Assembly (NCBI GenBank): GCA_050486445.1
Contig: JBJHDH010000012.1
Location: 1-64,000 of the forward strand
Reading direction: 5' to 3'
Length of the DNA: 64,000 nucleotides
DNA from: Euryhalocaulis sp050486445
GTDB lineage: Bacteria > Pseudomonadota > Alphaproteobacteria > Caulobacterales > Maricaulaceae
Positions 42,132 through 49,869 of the stretch are shown here, in pieces. Within the stretch, counting starts at the first letter, position 1; every line of letters begins with the position of its first letter. A program made the position numbers and the translations under genes. The notes below the pieces were generated by a model. The model was given only the letters and a program-made list of their open reading frames with translations. It was not told the DNA's origin and did no database searches.

Positions 42132-44711
42132 TTACCGGGTGACAGTGACGTTGGGTTCGCCACCGAACGCGCTGTCGGGGGCCATGTCGCCGATGTCCGC
42201 CACAATCTTGACCCACAGCGTCTCATCATCCTTGTAGTACGCCGTCTCGCTGGCGCCGCGCAGCGCCTCGAGGCTGGTTTGCTCCACCCCCGTATCGGCG
42301 GCGGTGAACCCGGGCAGTTCAAAAACGACCCAGGACCCCACGTCCATCGCCGAGATGGACAGGGGCACGGACTCCCTGGCCGTGTCTATCCTGACCTCGG
42401 CTCCGCTGGGAATCGTGGTTTGGCCGCGGAATTCGAACTCTCTGCCGTTACGGCTGAGGATGACCGGATTCTCGACAGGTTCGCCGAAGAATCCGAACCC
42501 GCCGCCAAGGCTGAGGCGGCCGAAGTCGCCCTGACACACCGCGGCGCCCCAGGACGGTTTGATCTCGCAGGATTCTTCGTCGGATGCGATTCCGTTGTCG
42601 ATGACGATGTAAGAGTCGGGGACGCCGCCGACCGAGCCATCCAGGTCATGGATCGCCGCGGTCATATAGGCGGCGCGGCTTCCATTGTCGCTGCCCCATC
42701 TGGGCTCCACCGGAGGGAAGTGCACCGGCTTGGCGTTGATGAATTTCGCGCCCTCGACAGAGTTCTCGACGCTCATCGCAAAGCTGGTGAACAGCAGGTA
42801 GGAGATCGCTCCGGTCTCGCGCGTGTCGTTGTCCTCGTAGTTCACGAAAGTGCTGTCCACGAGGTCGTGACGCGCGTCATAGTATTCGTAGCCGCGGATC
42901 GGGAAATCCGGCATCATGGGCTTGGGCAGGCTGCGGCCGTAGGCGATTTCCTCGGGCGTTGTGGGATTGCCGATATTGTCGGTCTCCCCCACGAACAGCG
43001 AGTCCACCACCTTCGACATGAAGGCGCCGCGAGCGCCCAGACCCGCCGCATGCGTATAGCCCATGGCGTTATCGGCCAGCTTCAGATTCCGGAACAGCTT
43101 CAGATCGCCACGGCCCCAGATGCCGCCGTTGCGGTTCTTGTAGGCGGTCAGATCCGCGAAGACCGTTTCCACCGGAGCGCTGGCCGGGTCCGCGGGGTCT
43201 TCCGTCGGCATATGTGAAACGCCGGTCACGCCGAACGTGCCGTCGGCCCCGGCGTTCCGGTCGAACATGAAGCCGTCATAGTTCGAGTGGGCGACATTGC
43301 CCCGGAACTCGCGGAACGGCGTGCGCAGCGGCCAAGTGTTCTGGCTGATCTCCGTGCCTTCGAAGGCGCCCGTCGGGTGCTCCGGCAAGGACAGCCAGAA
43401 GCCGTTCGCATCGGATCCCGCCGCGACGTTGTCGATATAGATATTGTCCGGATTGGTGATCCAGAACGTCGACACCGTGTTGTCCGACGGGATCAGCACG
43501 TCCTCGGAGGCCTGGCCATTGGCCCTGACGGCCTGGCGGCCATCGAAGTCTTCCATCTCTCCGGCCGCGGCCAGGTTGGTCGGGACGCACGGCTTGGTCG
43601 GGTGACACTTGGTCTGGATGCCGAGATTGCGGATGAACTGGTTACCAGTCTCGATCGCGTCTTCCATGAAGAAGCAGTGGCCGACCGTGTTGTAGGTCAC
43701 ATTGTTTTCGATGCGCAGATTGTCCGTGCCGTGCACCGTCACGCAGCGGTTGAACGTGCCGTGGATCGCCGAGTTGCGGATGTACTGGCCCTCTGCATTC
43801 CCGTTGATGTGCCAGTGGATCGGGTATCGCGCGAGCGTCAGATGCTGGCCCATGCGGGTCAGCTCGACGCCGGAAACCTGCATCGTACTGCCAGCCATCG
43901 CCATGATGTGGCCACCGAAATAGCTCTCCTCGGCGTCGGCCGAGGCCTGGACCTTGATGTTGCGAGTCAGCATCCCGACTTCGCCGCGCTGATCGACGCC
44001 AAACGTGATCTCGCCGAAGTGCATCCATTCCAGCGGCTGATCGAACGAGATCGTATTGCCGTCGATCGCCGAAATGATGCGGGTCTCCGCCTGCCTCGGA
44101 TTGAAGTCGGTCGAGGCCAGGACGATCTGGTCGCCCACCCGCCAGCCGCTGGCGTCCAGGACGTTGATTTCGGTGGCGCCCGCCTCGGCGGTTTCAGAGA
44201 GCTTGGTCCAGGAGTTTTCGCGGTCCCCGTGCAGGCTCAGCGTGCCGCCAACGACCAGGATGCCCCGGTCGCCCATGCCGTTGATTTCCTCGCCGGGCAC
44301 GGTGTCTGTGAGGGTAATCGTGGCGCTGCGCGTGTGCGGATCGGCCTCGCTGCCTGCCGCCAGCACCCCGCGCACCAGAACCCACTCGGTGGTCAGTTCG
44401 ACATCGTTCTCGCCGGAGAAGCTGAGCGATCCGTCGAGGTTCATCCCGTGCAGCGCCGGCGTCGAGACGTCGAGCACGACGTCCAGCCCCGCGCCAATCG
44501 TGACGATATCGCCATCCGCCGGGACCGCACCGCCGGACCAGGTCGATGCGTCGGACCACAGCCCGCTCTGCACGGCCGAAGGCCCTTCGGCCTGCGCCTG
44601 GGCGCTCATGTCGTGGCCGGCATGATCCTGCGCCTGGGCGGCGGCGCCCATGGCGGCGAAACAGGCCGAAGCAAGCAGTGAACGGAAAAACGCGCAATTG
44701 CTTGTTCGCAT
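42132..44711 (-). CDS. Exported G8-domain/beta-helix protein, CEMIP-like
   Basis: 859 residues with a signal peptide (about 1-27, ending AAAQAQ). The G8 domain (about 50-170) begins SGLWSDASTWSGGAVPADGDIVTIGAG. A right-handed beta-helix region follows, with PIHWHINGNAEGQYIRNSAIHGTFNRCVTVHGTDNLRIENNVTYNTVGHCFFMEDAIETGN, nearly the wording of animal CEMIP/TMEM2 proteins that bind and depolymerise hyaluronan. It ends in a soluble beta-rich tail. The likely role is binding or cleavage of an acidic polysaccharide outside the cytoplasm. A dedicated terminator follows, and a tRNA gene lies upstream. Substrate unproven. Confidence 0.85.
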   Translation of the reverse strand: MRTSNCAFFRSLLASACFAAMGAAAQAQDHAGHDMSAQAQAEGPSAVQSGLWSDASTWSGGAVPADGDIVTIGAGLDVVLDVSTPALHGMNLDGSLSFSGENDVELTTEWVLVRGVLAAGSEADPHTRSATITLTDTVPGEEINGMGDRGILVVGGTLSLHGDRENSWTKLSETAEAGATEINVLDASGWRVGDQIVLASTDFNPRQAETRIISAIDGNTISFDQPLEWMHFGEITFGVDQRGEVGMLTRNIKVQASADAEESYFGGHIMAMAGSTMQVSGVELTRMGQHLTLARYPIHWHINGNAEGQYIRNSAIHGTFNRCVTVHGTDNLRIENNVTYNTVGHCFFMEDAIETGNQFIRNLGIQTKCHPTKPCVPTNLAAAGEMEDFDGRQAVRANGQASEDVLIPSDNTVSTFWITNPDNIYIDNVAAGSDANGFWLSLPEHPTGAFEGTEISQNTWPLRTPFREFRGNVAHSNYDGFMFDRNAGADGTFGVTGVSHMPTEDPADPASAPVETVFADLTAYKNRNGGIWGRGDLKLFRNLKLADNAMGYTHAAGLGARGAFMSKVVDSLFVGETDNIGNPTTPEEIAYGRSLPKPMMPDFPIRGYEYYDARHDLVDSTFVNYEDNDTRETGAISYLLFTSFAMSVENSVEGAKFINAKPVHFPPVEPRWGSDNGSRAAYMTAAIHDLDGSVGGVPDSYIVIDNGIASDEESCEIKPSWGAAVCQGDFGRLSLGGGFGFFGEPVENPVILSRNGREFEFRGQTTIPSGAEVRIDTARESVPLSISAMDVGSWVVFELPGFTAADTGVEQTSLEALRGASETAYYKDDETLWVKIVADIGDMAPDSAFGGEPNVTVTR

Positions 44712-44867
44712 GGAACCAGACCCTCCCCAGGACTCTGAATTTTTTGTAATCCCGCTAAGGGCGGGGCGTTCAGGGGGAGTGTCCTATATCAGGGTAGCCA
44801 TGTGAAGACGCCGAAACCCTGCGGCGACATGCGCTATATCCTGATCTGCGGGGGATTGATGCGGGAA

Positions 44868-44944
44868 TGGTGGGCCCGGCAGGACTCGAACCTGCAACCA
44901 GACCGTTATGAGCGGCCGGCTCTAACCAGTTGAGCTACAGGCCC
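44868..44944 (-). tRNA. tRNA with anticodon CAT (tRNA-Ile2 or elongator tRNA-Met)
   Basis: Minus strand: acceptor GGGCCTG/CGGGCCC (one U-G), D arm GCTC/GAGC, anticodon stem GGCCG/CGGTC with loop CTCATAA, T arm GCAGG/CCTGC with TTCGAGT, then A73 and encoded CCA. CAT anticodons serve initiator Met, elongator Met or Ile2 (after lysidine modification). The first pair is G-C, so it is not the initiator. The GGGCC acceptor and T arm look more like Ile2, which I slightly prefer. Confidence 0.9.
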
Positions 44945-45292
44945 CCAAATGGCGATCCGTGCATGTAACGCGGGCGGGCCGGGGGCGAAAGACCGCCTGC
45001 CCGCCCAAACGCCCGGCTCATGATCCCCGGCCCGGCTCAGGGCAAAATCCGTTCGGGTTGAATCGCGGATTCCATCCGAACGGATGAATTTGCCCGCCCT
45101 CAAAGTGTAGAACGTGACCCCGATTTGATCGGGTCTCGCTCTTGCCCTGCATTTCACGCTGAACCCGTGATGAAGGAACAGGCCCTAATGCCGCCGCGTT
45201 CGCGGCGTGCTATCGGTGCGCTGTCCGCAGGACAGGACCGCCCCGCCCGCACGGGCGGTTCTACAACATGGTCTGGAATACGGAGCCTCCCC
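44945..45292. other. Intergenic region before the SIMPL gene: repeat and hairpins
   Basis: 348 bases without a supported gene. It holds an imperfect palindromic repeat (45040-45100, listed separately), then a stretch CCCCGATTTGATCGGG (45118-45133), and three GC-rich hairpins: CGCCGCG/CGCGGCG (45192-45207), CTGTCC/GGACAG (45221-45235) and CCGCCCG/CGGGCGG (45243-45258). The promoter of the SIMPL gene must lie among these. Confidence 0.55.
45040..45100. repeat. Palindromic intergenic repeat with ATCCGTTCGG arms
   Basis: Perfect 10-base arms ATCCGTTCGG (45047-45056) and CCGAACGGAT (45076-45085) frame an inner GAATC...GATTC pair. The outer ends also match in reverse, as AGGGCA and TGCCC...CCCT (with a four-base insertion). 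The whole is about 61 bases. Two GANTC sites in the loop would be targets of the CcrM methylase of alphaproteobacteria. It looks like a REP-type or miniature element; other copies are needed to confirm. Confidence 0.5.
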
Positions 45293-46024
45293 ATGATCCG
45301 CCCCATCCGCGCCGCCGCCTTCTCCCTTGCCGCCGCCGCCATGCTCGCCGCGCCCGCCGCCGCCCAGACATTCGGCGGAAGCGAGCGCGTTCCCGCCATC
45401 ACGCTGAACGGAACCGGCCAGTCCTATATCGACCCCGACCTGGCGCGGGTCAGCGCCGGCGTGGTGTCCCAGGCCGCCACAGCGAACGAGGCGCTGCGCC
45501 AGAACTCCGCCGCGATGGATGGCGTGTTCCGCGAACTGCGCAACGCCGGCATCCAGGAGCGCGAGATTCAGACCTCGTCGCTGTCGGTCAATCCGGTCTA
45601 TGCGCCGCAGACGGGCAACGACCGCGACGGACCGCGCATCATCGCCTATCGCGCCAGCAATACGGTGAATGTCACGGTGCGCGATCTGGACCGGCTCGGC
45701 CCGGCCATCGACGCGCTGGTCACGGCCGGCGCCAACACGATCAACAATGTCGGTTTCGACCGCGAGGATTCCAGCGCCGCCATGAATGAGGCGCGGCGCG
45801 AGGCCATTCAGGACGCGCTGGCCACCGCGCGGCTTTATGCCGAGGCCGGCGGCTTCCGGCTCGGCCGCATCCTGTCGGTGAGCGAAAGCTCCTACCGTCC
45901 GATGCCGATGATGGCGGAAGCGCGCATGGCGGCCGCCCCCGCCGATTTCGCGCCAACGCCGACCGCGCCCGGCCAGCTTTCCATCCAGGCGCAGGTGAAT
46001 ATCGAGATCGAGATCATCCAGTAG
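45293..46024 (+). CDS. SIMPL-domain (DUF541) periplasmic protein
   Basis: 243 residues from the ATG at 45293. Signal peptide about 1-25 (AAMLAAPAAAQT). The SIMPL domain covers the rest: ERVPAITLNGTGQSYIDPDLARVSAGVVSQAATANEALRQNSAAMDGVFRELRNAGIQEREIQTSSLSVNPVY, then NTVNVTVRDLDRLGPAIDALVTAGANTINNVGFD. Family members include the immunogenic BP26/Omp28 of Brucella, an oligomeric periplasmic protein. The role is uncertain (oxidative-stress protection has been proposed). A strong terminator follows. Confidence 0.9.
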   Translation: MIRPIRAAAFSLAAAAMLAAPAAAQTFGGSERVPAITLNGTGQSYIDPDLARVSAGVVSQAATANEALRQNSAAMDGVFRELRNAGIQEREIQTSSLSVNPVYAPQTGNDRDGPRIIAYRASNTVNVTVRDLDRLGPAIDALVTAGANTINNVGFDREDSSAAMNEARREAIQDALATARLYAEAGGFRLGRILSVSESSYRPMPMMAEARMAAAPADFAPTPTAPGQLSIQAQVNIEIEIIQ

Positions 46025-46066
46025 CGGGAACTCGCCCGCGAACGGGCGCCATCGCAGAGCGTTCGC

Positions 46067-46101
46067 CATCGCCCCGGACCCAGTCCGGGGCGATGTTTTT
46101 T
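46067..46101 (+). terminator. Rho-independent terminator after the SIMPL gene
   Basis: Perfect 13-base stem CATCGCCCCGGAC/GTCCGGGGCGATG (46067-46079 and 46083-46095) with a 3-base loop, then TTTTTT (46096-46101). It lies between the SIMPL and panD genes, which converge here. Confidence 0.93.
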
Positions 46102-46124
46102 GATTTACCGGAAACTGGGGGGAA

Positions 46125-46490
46125 CTAGGCCGCGACGGGTTTGGGCGTGGGCCGGTTGTGCTCGTCCAGCACGGCGATGCCGGGCGTGTGGGCGCGGGCC
46201 TCGGCCTCGTCCATGCGGGCATAGGCGACGATGATGACACGGTCGCCAGGGTGGGCCAGACGCGCCGCCGCGCCATTGATCCCGACGCCCCGCGCCCCGC
46301 GCGGGCCGGGAATGGCGTAGGTGGTGAAGCGTCCGCCGGTATTGATATTCAGAACGTCCACCTGCTCGTGCGGCAGGATGCCCACAAGATCGAGCAGGTC
46401 GGCGTCGACCGTGATCGAGCCTTCATAATGCGGGTCGCACTGCGTGACGACGGCGCGGTGGAGCTTCGCCTTCATCATGGTCAGTTGCAT
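46125..46490 (-). CDS. panD: Aspartate 1-decarboxylase PanD
   Basis: 121 residues. The proenzyme self-cleaves between Gly24 and Ser25 (HYEGSITVD) to give the pyruvoyl group. Lys9 and the conserved LHRAVVTQ are present, and N-terminal numbering matches the E. coli enzyme from the first Met. It makes beta-alanine for pantothenate and CoA. The C-terminus (DEHNRPTPKPVAA) is short. The gene is monocistronic here; no panB or panC nearby. Confidence 0.96.
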   Translation of the reverse strand: MQLTMMKAKLHRAVVTQCDPHYEGSITVDADLLDLVGILPHEQVDVLNINTGGRFTTYAIPGPRGARGVGINGAAARLAHPGDRVIIVAYARMDEAEARAHTPGIAVLDEHNRPTPKPVAA

Positions 46491-46693
46491 GGGGACGCCT
46501 CAACAAAACTCACGGACATATGGCCTATATAGGGTGATTTTCGCAGATGCAAAATACCATGTTGCGGCGCTTTCCCCAGCAGGTTGCAGCCTCGGCACAC
46601 CGCCCGTGACTGCGTTTTTCCACCCAGCGCGCTGAACATGCAGCGCCTTGCCGCCGTTATTCGTCCTGTCCGCAAAACAAGGGAGTGACGGCA

Positions 46694-47149
46694 ATGAAAA
46701 TTCGCGACGTAATGACCAGAGACGTGGACGTGCTGAGCCCAGAGGCGAGCCTGCGCGAGGCGGCGGTCCATATGCGCGACCGTGACATCGGCTCGATCCC
46801 TATCGCCGATAATGACCGGCTGATTGGCATGGTGACCGACCGCGACATCGTGATCCGCTGCGTCGCCGATGGACAGGATTGCGAGCAGCCTGTGCGCGAG
46901 GCGATGACAGACCGGGTTCTTTACTGCTTCGAGGATCAGGACGTGGACGAGGTCTGCCACAATATGGCGGATGAAGTGGTCCGCCGCTTGCCGGTGGTGA
47001 GCCGCGACAAACGTCTGGTGGGCATCGTCTCGCTGGGTGACATCGCACGGCAGGACGACGACGCCGCCGGCGAGGCGCTGGAACAGATCGCCGCGGCGCC
47101 GTCATCGAACAGGAGCAGGGTGGAGCAGTACCCCCACGCCGGAGTCTGA
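46694..47149 (+). CDS. Tandem CBS-domain protein
   Basis: 151 residues from the ATG at 46694 (GGGAGTGACGG upstream). Two CBS domains fill the protein: about 1-60 (MKIRDVMTRDVDVLSPEASLREAAVHMRDRDIGSIPIADNDRLIGMVTDRDIVIR) and about 70-128 (VREAMTDRVLYCFEDQDVDEVCHNMADEVVRRLPVVSRDKRLVGIVSLGDIARQ). Such stand-alone pairs bind adenosine nucleotides and sense energy state. The C-terminal tail of about 22 residues is Ser/Ala-rich. Converges on the FlgN-like gene. Confidence 0.9.
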   Translation: MKIRDVMTRDVDVLSPEASLREAAVHMRDRDIGSIPIADNDRLIGMVTDRDIVIRCVADGQDCEQPVREAMTDRVLYCFEDQDVDEVCHNMADEVVRRLPVVSRDKRLVGIVSLGDIARQDDDAAGEALEQIAAAPSSNRSRVEQYPHAGV

Positions 47150-47182
47150 GCGGCGCCACGCCGGCGCCGGAAGACCTGGCGA

Positions 47183-47629
47183 TCAAACCGTGCGGTTAAG
47201 CGCGACCGCGCGGGCGGGCGCCGCGGCGGCAGGCGCGGAGCCGGGCCCATAGGCGGGGCTGGAATCGCGCAGGCGGCCGACCTCCTCCGCGATGGCGCGC
47301 ACGATGCCTTCGGAAATGGCGCGCAGCGCCTCGCCCGCCTGCTGGTTGGCGGCCAGCGCCATATTGAAGCGGCGCGTAGTCTGGGCCAGCGCGGCGCGGC
47401 GCGGCGCGGGCGCGCTGGCGATCAAAGCCGGAGTCTTCGCAATCTGCACGATCTCGCGCCGATAGATCGTCGCCAATTGGGATTTTTCGGCCTGGAACGC
47501 GGCCGCCTTTCCCGGCGTGCGCGCCTCGAACAGCGCCGTTTCCTGCTCCAGCAGGCCGGTCAGCCGCTCCGTCAGGCGGATCAGCAGTTCCACCCGTTCC
47601 GCAGGATCGCGCGCCGCCAGCGTGGTCAT
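47183..47629 (-). CDS. FlgN/FlbY-like flagellar protein
   Basis: 148 residues, mostly helical: RVELLIRLTERLTGLLEQETALFEARTPGKAAAFQAEKSQLATIYRREI is the FlgN pattern (L-x-x-L-x-x-x-L-x-x-E-x-x-x-L), and an Ala-rich C-terminus ends ALNRTV. FlgN proteins are export chaperones for hook-associated proteins FlgK/FlgL; in Caulobacter the gene near flgI is flbY. It overlaps the FlgJ-like gene by four bases and is the last gene of the flgI operon. Confidence 0.75.
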   Translation of the reverse strand: MTTLAARDPAERVELLIRLTERLTGLLEQETALFEARTPGKAAAFQAEKSQLATIYRREIVQIAKTPALIASAPAPRRAALAQTTRRFNMALAANQQAGEALRAISEGIVRAIAEEVGRLRDSSPAYGPGSAPAAAAPARAVALNRTV

Positions 47630-47964
47630 ACGACCGCCTCCGGTTCGATTTCCTGGAGCCGCAAAATCTCGGCCTTCAGCGAATCCGCCAGACCGATACC
47701 GCCATTTTTCGACAGCAGCTTGCCGTATTCCTCCACCAGCAGGCCGCGAAACATGTCCTCGCCCGAACCGCCGCCAAAGGGCGCGGGCGTTTCCAGCCCG
47801 GCGAACATGGCCTGAAGCATCTGGGACAGGAAAAAGCCCTCGAACTCGCGCGCCACGGTCTCGGCCTCGCGCGCGGTGCGCGCGCCCGAAAGCTCTGGCC
47901 TGCCGGAAGCGGAAAAGCCGGTGGCCAGTAACGTGCCGGCATCGGGCGCGAGCGGCTGCATCAC
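47626..47964 (-). CDS. FlgJ-like rod-binding protein (N-terminal domain only)
   Basis: 112 residues. The rod-binding domain pattern is EAETVAREFEGFFLSQMLQAMFAGLETPAPFGGGSGEDMFRGLLVEEYGKLLSKNGGIGLADSLKAEIL. It corresponds to the N-terminal half of FlgJ and lacks the muramidase half, as is normal in alphaproteobacteria, where a separate hydrolase is used. It caps rod assembly. It overlaps flgI and the FlgN-like gene by four bases each. Confidence 0.85.
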   Translation of the reverse strand: MMQPLAPDAGTLLATGFSASGRPELSGARTAREAETVAREFEGFFLSQMLQAMFAGLETPAPFGGGSGEDMFRGLLVEEYGKLLSKNGGIGLADSLKAEILRLQEIEPEAVV

Positions 47965-49082
47965 ATCACCTCGATTTCGGCCTGGAGCGCCCCGGCGCGC
48001 TTGATGGCCTGAAGGATCTCGATCATGTCGCGCGGCGTGACGCCGAGCGCGTTCAGCCCGTCCACCAGATCCTGCAACGAGACGCCGGAGACCAGCGCCA
48101 GGCCGGTTCCCTGCTCCTCTTCCACCGTCACGGTAGTGCGCGGCACAACCACGGTTTCCCCGGCTTCGGAGAAGGGCGCTGGCTGGCTGACCTGCGGCGC
48201 CTCGGAAACCGAGATGGTGAGATTGCCCTGCGCGATGGCGACGGTGGAGACGCGCACATGCTCGCCCATCACGATGATGCCAGAGACCGAATCCACCACC
48301 ACACGGGCGGGCAGGTCCGGCTCTACACGCAACTGCTCCACCTCGGTAATCAGCGAAACCATGTCGCCCTGCCAGCTCCCGCGCGGGTCCAGCACCACAA
48401 AGGACGGATTGGCGGCATGCGCCACCGGCGCGCCGAGGTAGGAATTGATCGCCAGCGCCATGCGCCTTGCTGTGGTGAAATCGGGATTACGCAGGCTGAC
48501 CCGCACCACGGGCATCGTGGCGAAATCAAAGCCAAGTTCCCGCTCTACCAGCCCGCCATTGGCGATGCGGCCGGAGGTAGGCACCCCCTGGGTAATGCTG
48601 GCCGCCGCGCCGGCGGCGGAAAACCCGCCGATAGAGACAGCTCCCTGGGCCACCGAATAGACCTCGCCATCGGCGCCCAGCAGCGGGGTGACCAGCAGCG
48701 TGCCGCCTTGCAAACTGTCCGCATCGCCCAGCGCCGAAACCGTGACGTCGATCCGCGTGCCCTGCGCGGCGAAGGCCGGCAACGCGGCCGTGACCATCAC
48801 CGCCGCGACATTGCGGGTGTTGAGCTGGGCGTCTCTTGTATTGACCCCCATACGCTCCAGCATCGCTTCCAGGCTCTGGCGCGTGAACGGAGCGTTGCGC
48901 AGCGAATCGCCGGTGCCGTCCAGCCCGACCACCAAGCCATAGCCGACCAGATGGTTTTCCCGGACGCCCTCGATATCGGCGATGTCCTTGATGCGCGAAG
49001 CAGCCAGAGCCGGCGCCGCCAGTGAAATGGAGGCGGCCAGAATGGCGAACAGCTTTATCCCGGTCTGGGCGGCAGGATGCAT
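47961..49082 (-). CDS. flgI: Flagellar P-ring protein FlgI
   Basis: 373 residues from the ATG at 49082 (GGAG upstream). A start at 49127 is open but lies inside the sigma-54 promoter and is rejected. Signal peptide about 1-28 (AILAASISLAAPALAAS), then the FlgI start SRIKDIADIEGVRENHLVGYGLVVGLDGTGDSLRN and DVTVSALGDADSLQGGTLLVTPLLGADGEVYSVAQG. It forms the periplasmic P ring around the rod. First gene of flgI-(FlgJ-like)-(FlgN-like). Confidence 0.96.
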   Translation of the reverse strand: MHPAAQTGIKLFAILAASISLAAPALAASRIKDIADIEGVRENHLVGYGLVVGLDGTGDSLRNAPFTRQSLEAMLERMGVNTRDAQLNTRNVAAVMVTAALPAFAAQGTRIDVTVSALGDADSLQGGTLLVTPLLGADGEVYSVAQGAVSIGGFSAAGAAASITQGVPTSGRIANGGLVERELGFDFATMPVVRVSLRNPDFTTARRMALAINSYLGAPVAHAANPSFVVLDPRGSWQGDMVSLITEVEQLRVEPDLPARVVVDSVSGIIVMGEHVRVSTVAIAQGNLTISVSEAPQVSQPAPFSEAGETVVVPRTTVTVEEEQGTGLALVSGVSLQDLVDGLNALGVTPRDMIEILQAIKRAGALQAEIEVM

Positions 49083-49122
49083 CGTTCTGAGGCTCCGTGG
49101 GGCTTTTGTCCGGAGTGCGCGA

Positions 49123-49138
49123 TGCAATGACCGCGCCA
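49123..49138 (-). promoter_or_regulatory. Sigma-54 promoter of the flgI operon
   Basis: On the minus strand TGGCGCGGTCATTGCA matches the -24/-12 consensus TGGCACG-N4-TTGCA with one mismatch. Transcription would start near 49111, about 30 bases before the flgI ATG. Sigma-54 with the FlbD activator drives class III flagellar operons in Caulobacter-type bacteria. Confidence 0.75.
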
Positions 49139-49188
49139 GTTTTTTATATTTTTAAATCAATGCCTTGATGGAGTTTTCCGGTTCCGGA

Positions 49189-49210
49189 CCCGGCGTTTTG
49201 CGCCGCCGGG
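49189..49210. promoter_or_regulatory. Inverted repeat in the flgI/fliX divergent region (possible FlbD site)
   Basis: Arms CCCGGCG (49189-49195) and CGCCGGG (49204-49210) flank an 8-base spacer, TTTTGCGC. The position is about 60 bases upstream of the flgI -24 element, where an enhancer protein would sit. A similar CGGCAAA-like palindrome occurs before fliL. FlbD binding is a hypothesis based on position and on my general memory of GC-rich ftr sites. Confidence 0.4.
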
Positions 49211-49228
49211 CAGGCAAAAAATGCCGCC

Positions 49229-49243
49229 TTAAGCCGTCATTAA
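49229..49243 (+). promoter_or_regulatory. CtrA box upstream of fliX
   Basis: TTAAGCCGTCATTAA is a perfect TTAA-N7-TTAA site, followed by C as in the strict consensus. It lies 60 bases before the fliX ATG. CtrA is the master cell-cycle and flagellar regulator of alphaproteobacteria, and fliX is CtrA-controlled in Caulobacter. Confidence 0.75.
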
Positions 49244-49302
49244 CGCTAACGCGCCAGCCTGCGCCGCAGGAACGAACCACCAGATTTGCGGCTCCCGGCC
49301 CC

Positions 49303-49713
49303 ATGAAGATTTACGGCGCTTCCCCCACCACCCCCGCCGCCCGCAAACGCGGCGCCGGCAAGACGGGCGCGGCGTTCGAACCGGAAACCGCCACGGCCGC
49401 GGGCCGGGCCGCGCCCGCAGCCGGACCGATGGGCGTGTCGTCCATCGACGCGCTGCTGGCCCTGCAAGGCGAGGCCGGCGCGGATGTGCGCGAGCGCGCG
49501 GCGGGCCGGGCCTTCACGCTGCTGGATATTCTGGACGAGATCAAAATCGCCCTGCTGGAGGGCGGCGCTCCGCGCGCCAAGCTGGAGGCGCTGGTCGGCG
49601 CACTCAGCATCGAGCGGGCCGATACGCACGACACACGGCTGGAAAGCGTGCTGGACGAGGTGGAGACCCGCGCCCTGGTCGAACTGGCCAAGCACGAAGT
49701 CCGCGCCGCCTGA
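49303..49713 (+). CDS. fliX: Flagellar assembly regulator FliX
   Basis: 136 residues from the ATG at 49303; the frame opens earlier, but those bases hold the CtrA box. The FliX pattern is MKIYGASPTT at the start, then after a Pro/Ala/Gly-rich segment VSSIDALLALQGEAGADVRERAAGRAFTLLDILDEIKIALLEGGAP and a C-terminal helix SVLDEVETRALVELAKHE. In Caulobacter FliX is a trans-acting partner of FlbD that couples early basal-body assembly to class III gene expression. Divergent from flgI and 156 bases upstream of dksA. Confidence 0.92.
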   Translation: MKIYGASPTTPAARKRGAGKTGAAFEPETATAAGRAAPAAGPMGVSSIDALLALQGEAGADVRERAAGRAFTLLDILDEIKIALLEGGAPRAKLEALVGALSIERADTHDTRLESVLDEVETRALVELAKHEVRAA

Positions 49714-49748
49714 TTTTCCCTCCCGGGCCCCCTAACGGTGGCGCATCC

Positions 49749-49777
49749 TTGACATTTCCCCGGCGTGCTGGGCAAAA
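49749..49777 (+). promoter_or_regulatory. Possible sigma-70 promoter before dksA
   Basis: A perfect -35 TTGACA (49749-49754) is followed after 17 bases by GCAAAA (49772-49777), a poor -10. The distance to the dksA start (about 90 bases) is acceptable. The match rests on the -35 only. Confidence 0.3.
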
Positions 49778-49869
49778 GCGCGCCAATGCGGCGGAAAAGC
49801 CGCGTAGCGCGCGGGCCGCCCCGCGCGCCGGGCATGGGGAAGCGCTCGTCATAAGGAGTTGGGTTCGTT

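Noticed and set aside
43287..44681. Open frame of 464 codons on the plus strand opposite the G8 gene
   Set aside because: Arg/Asp/Val-rich antisense product without domain; the minus frame is plainly G8/beta-helix.
49083..49127. Earlier in-frame start for flgI at 49127
   Set aside because: It would place the start codon inside the -12 element of the sigma-54 promoter, and the extra residues lie before a normal signal peptide.
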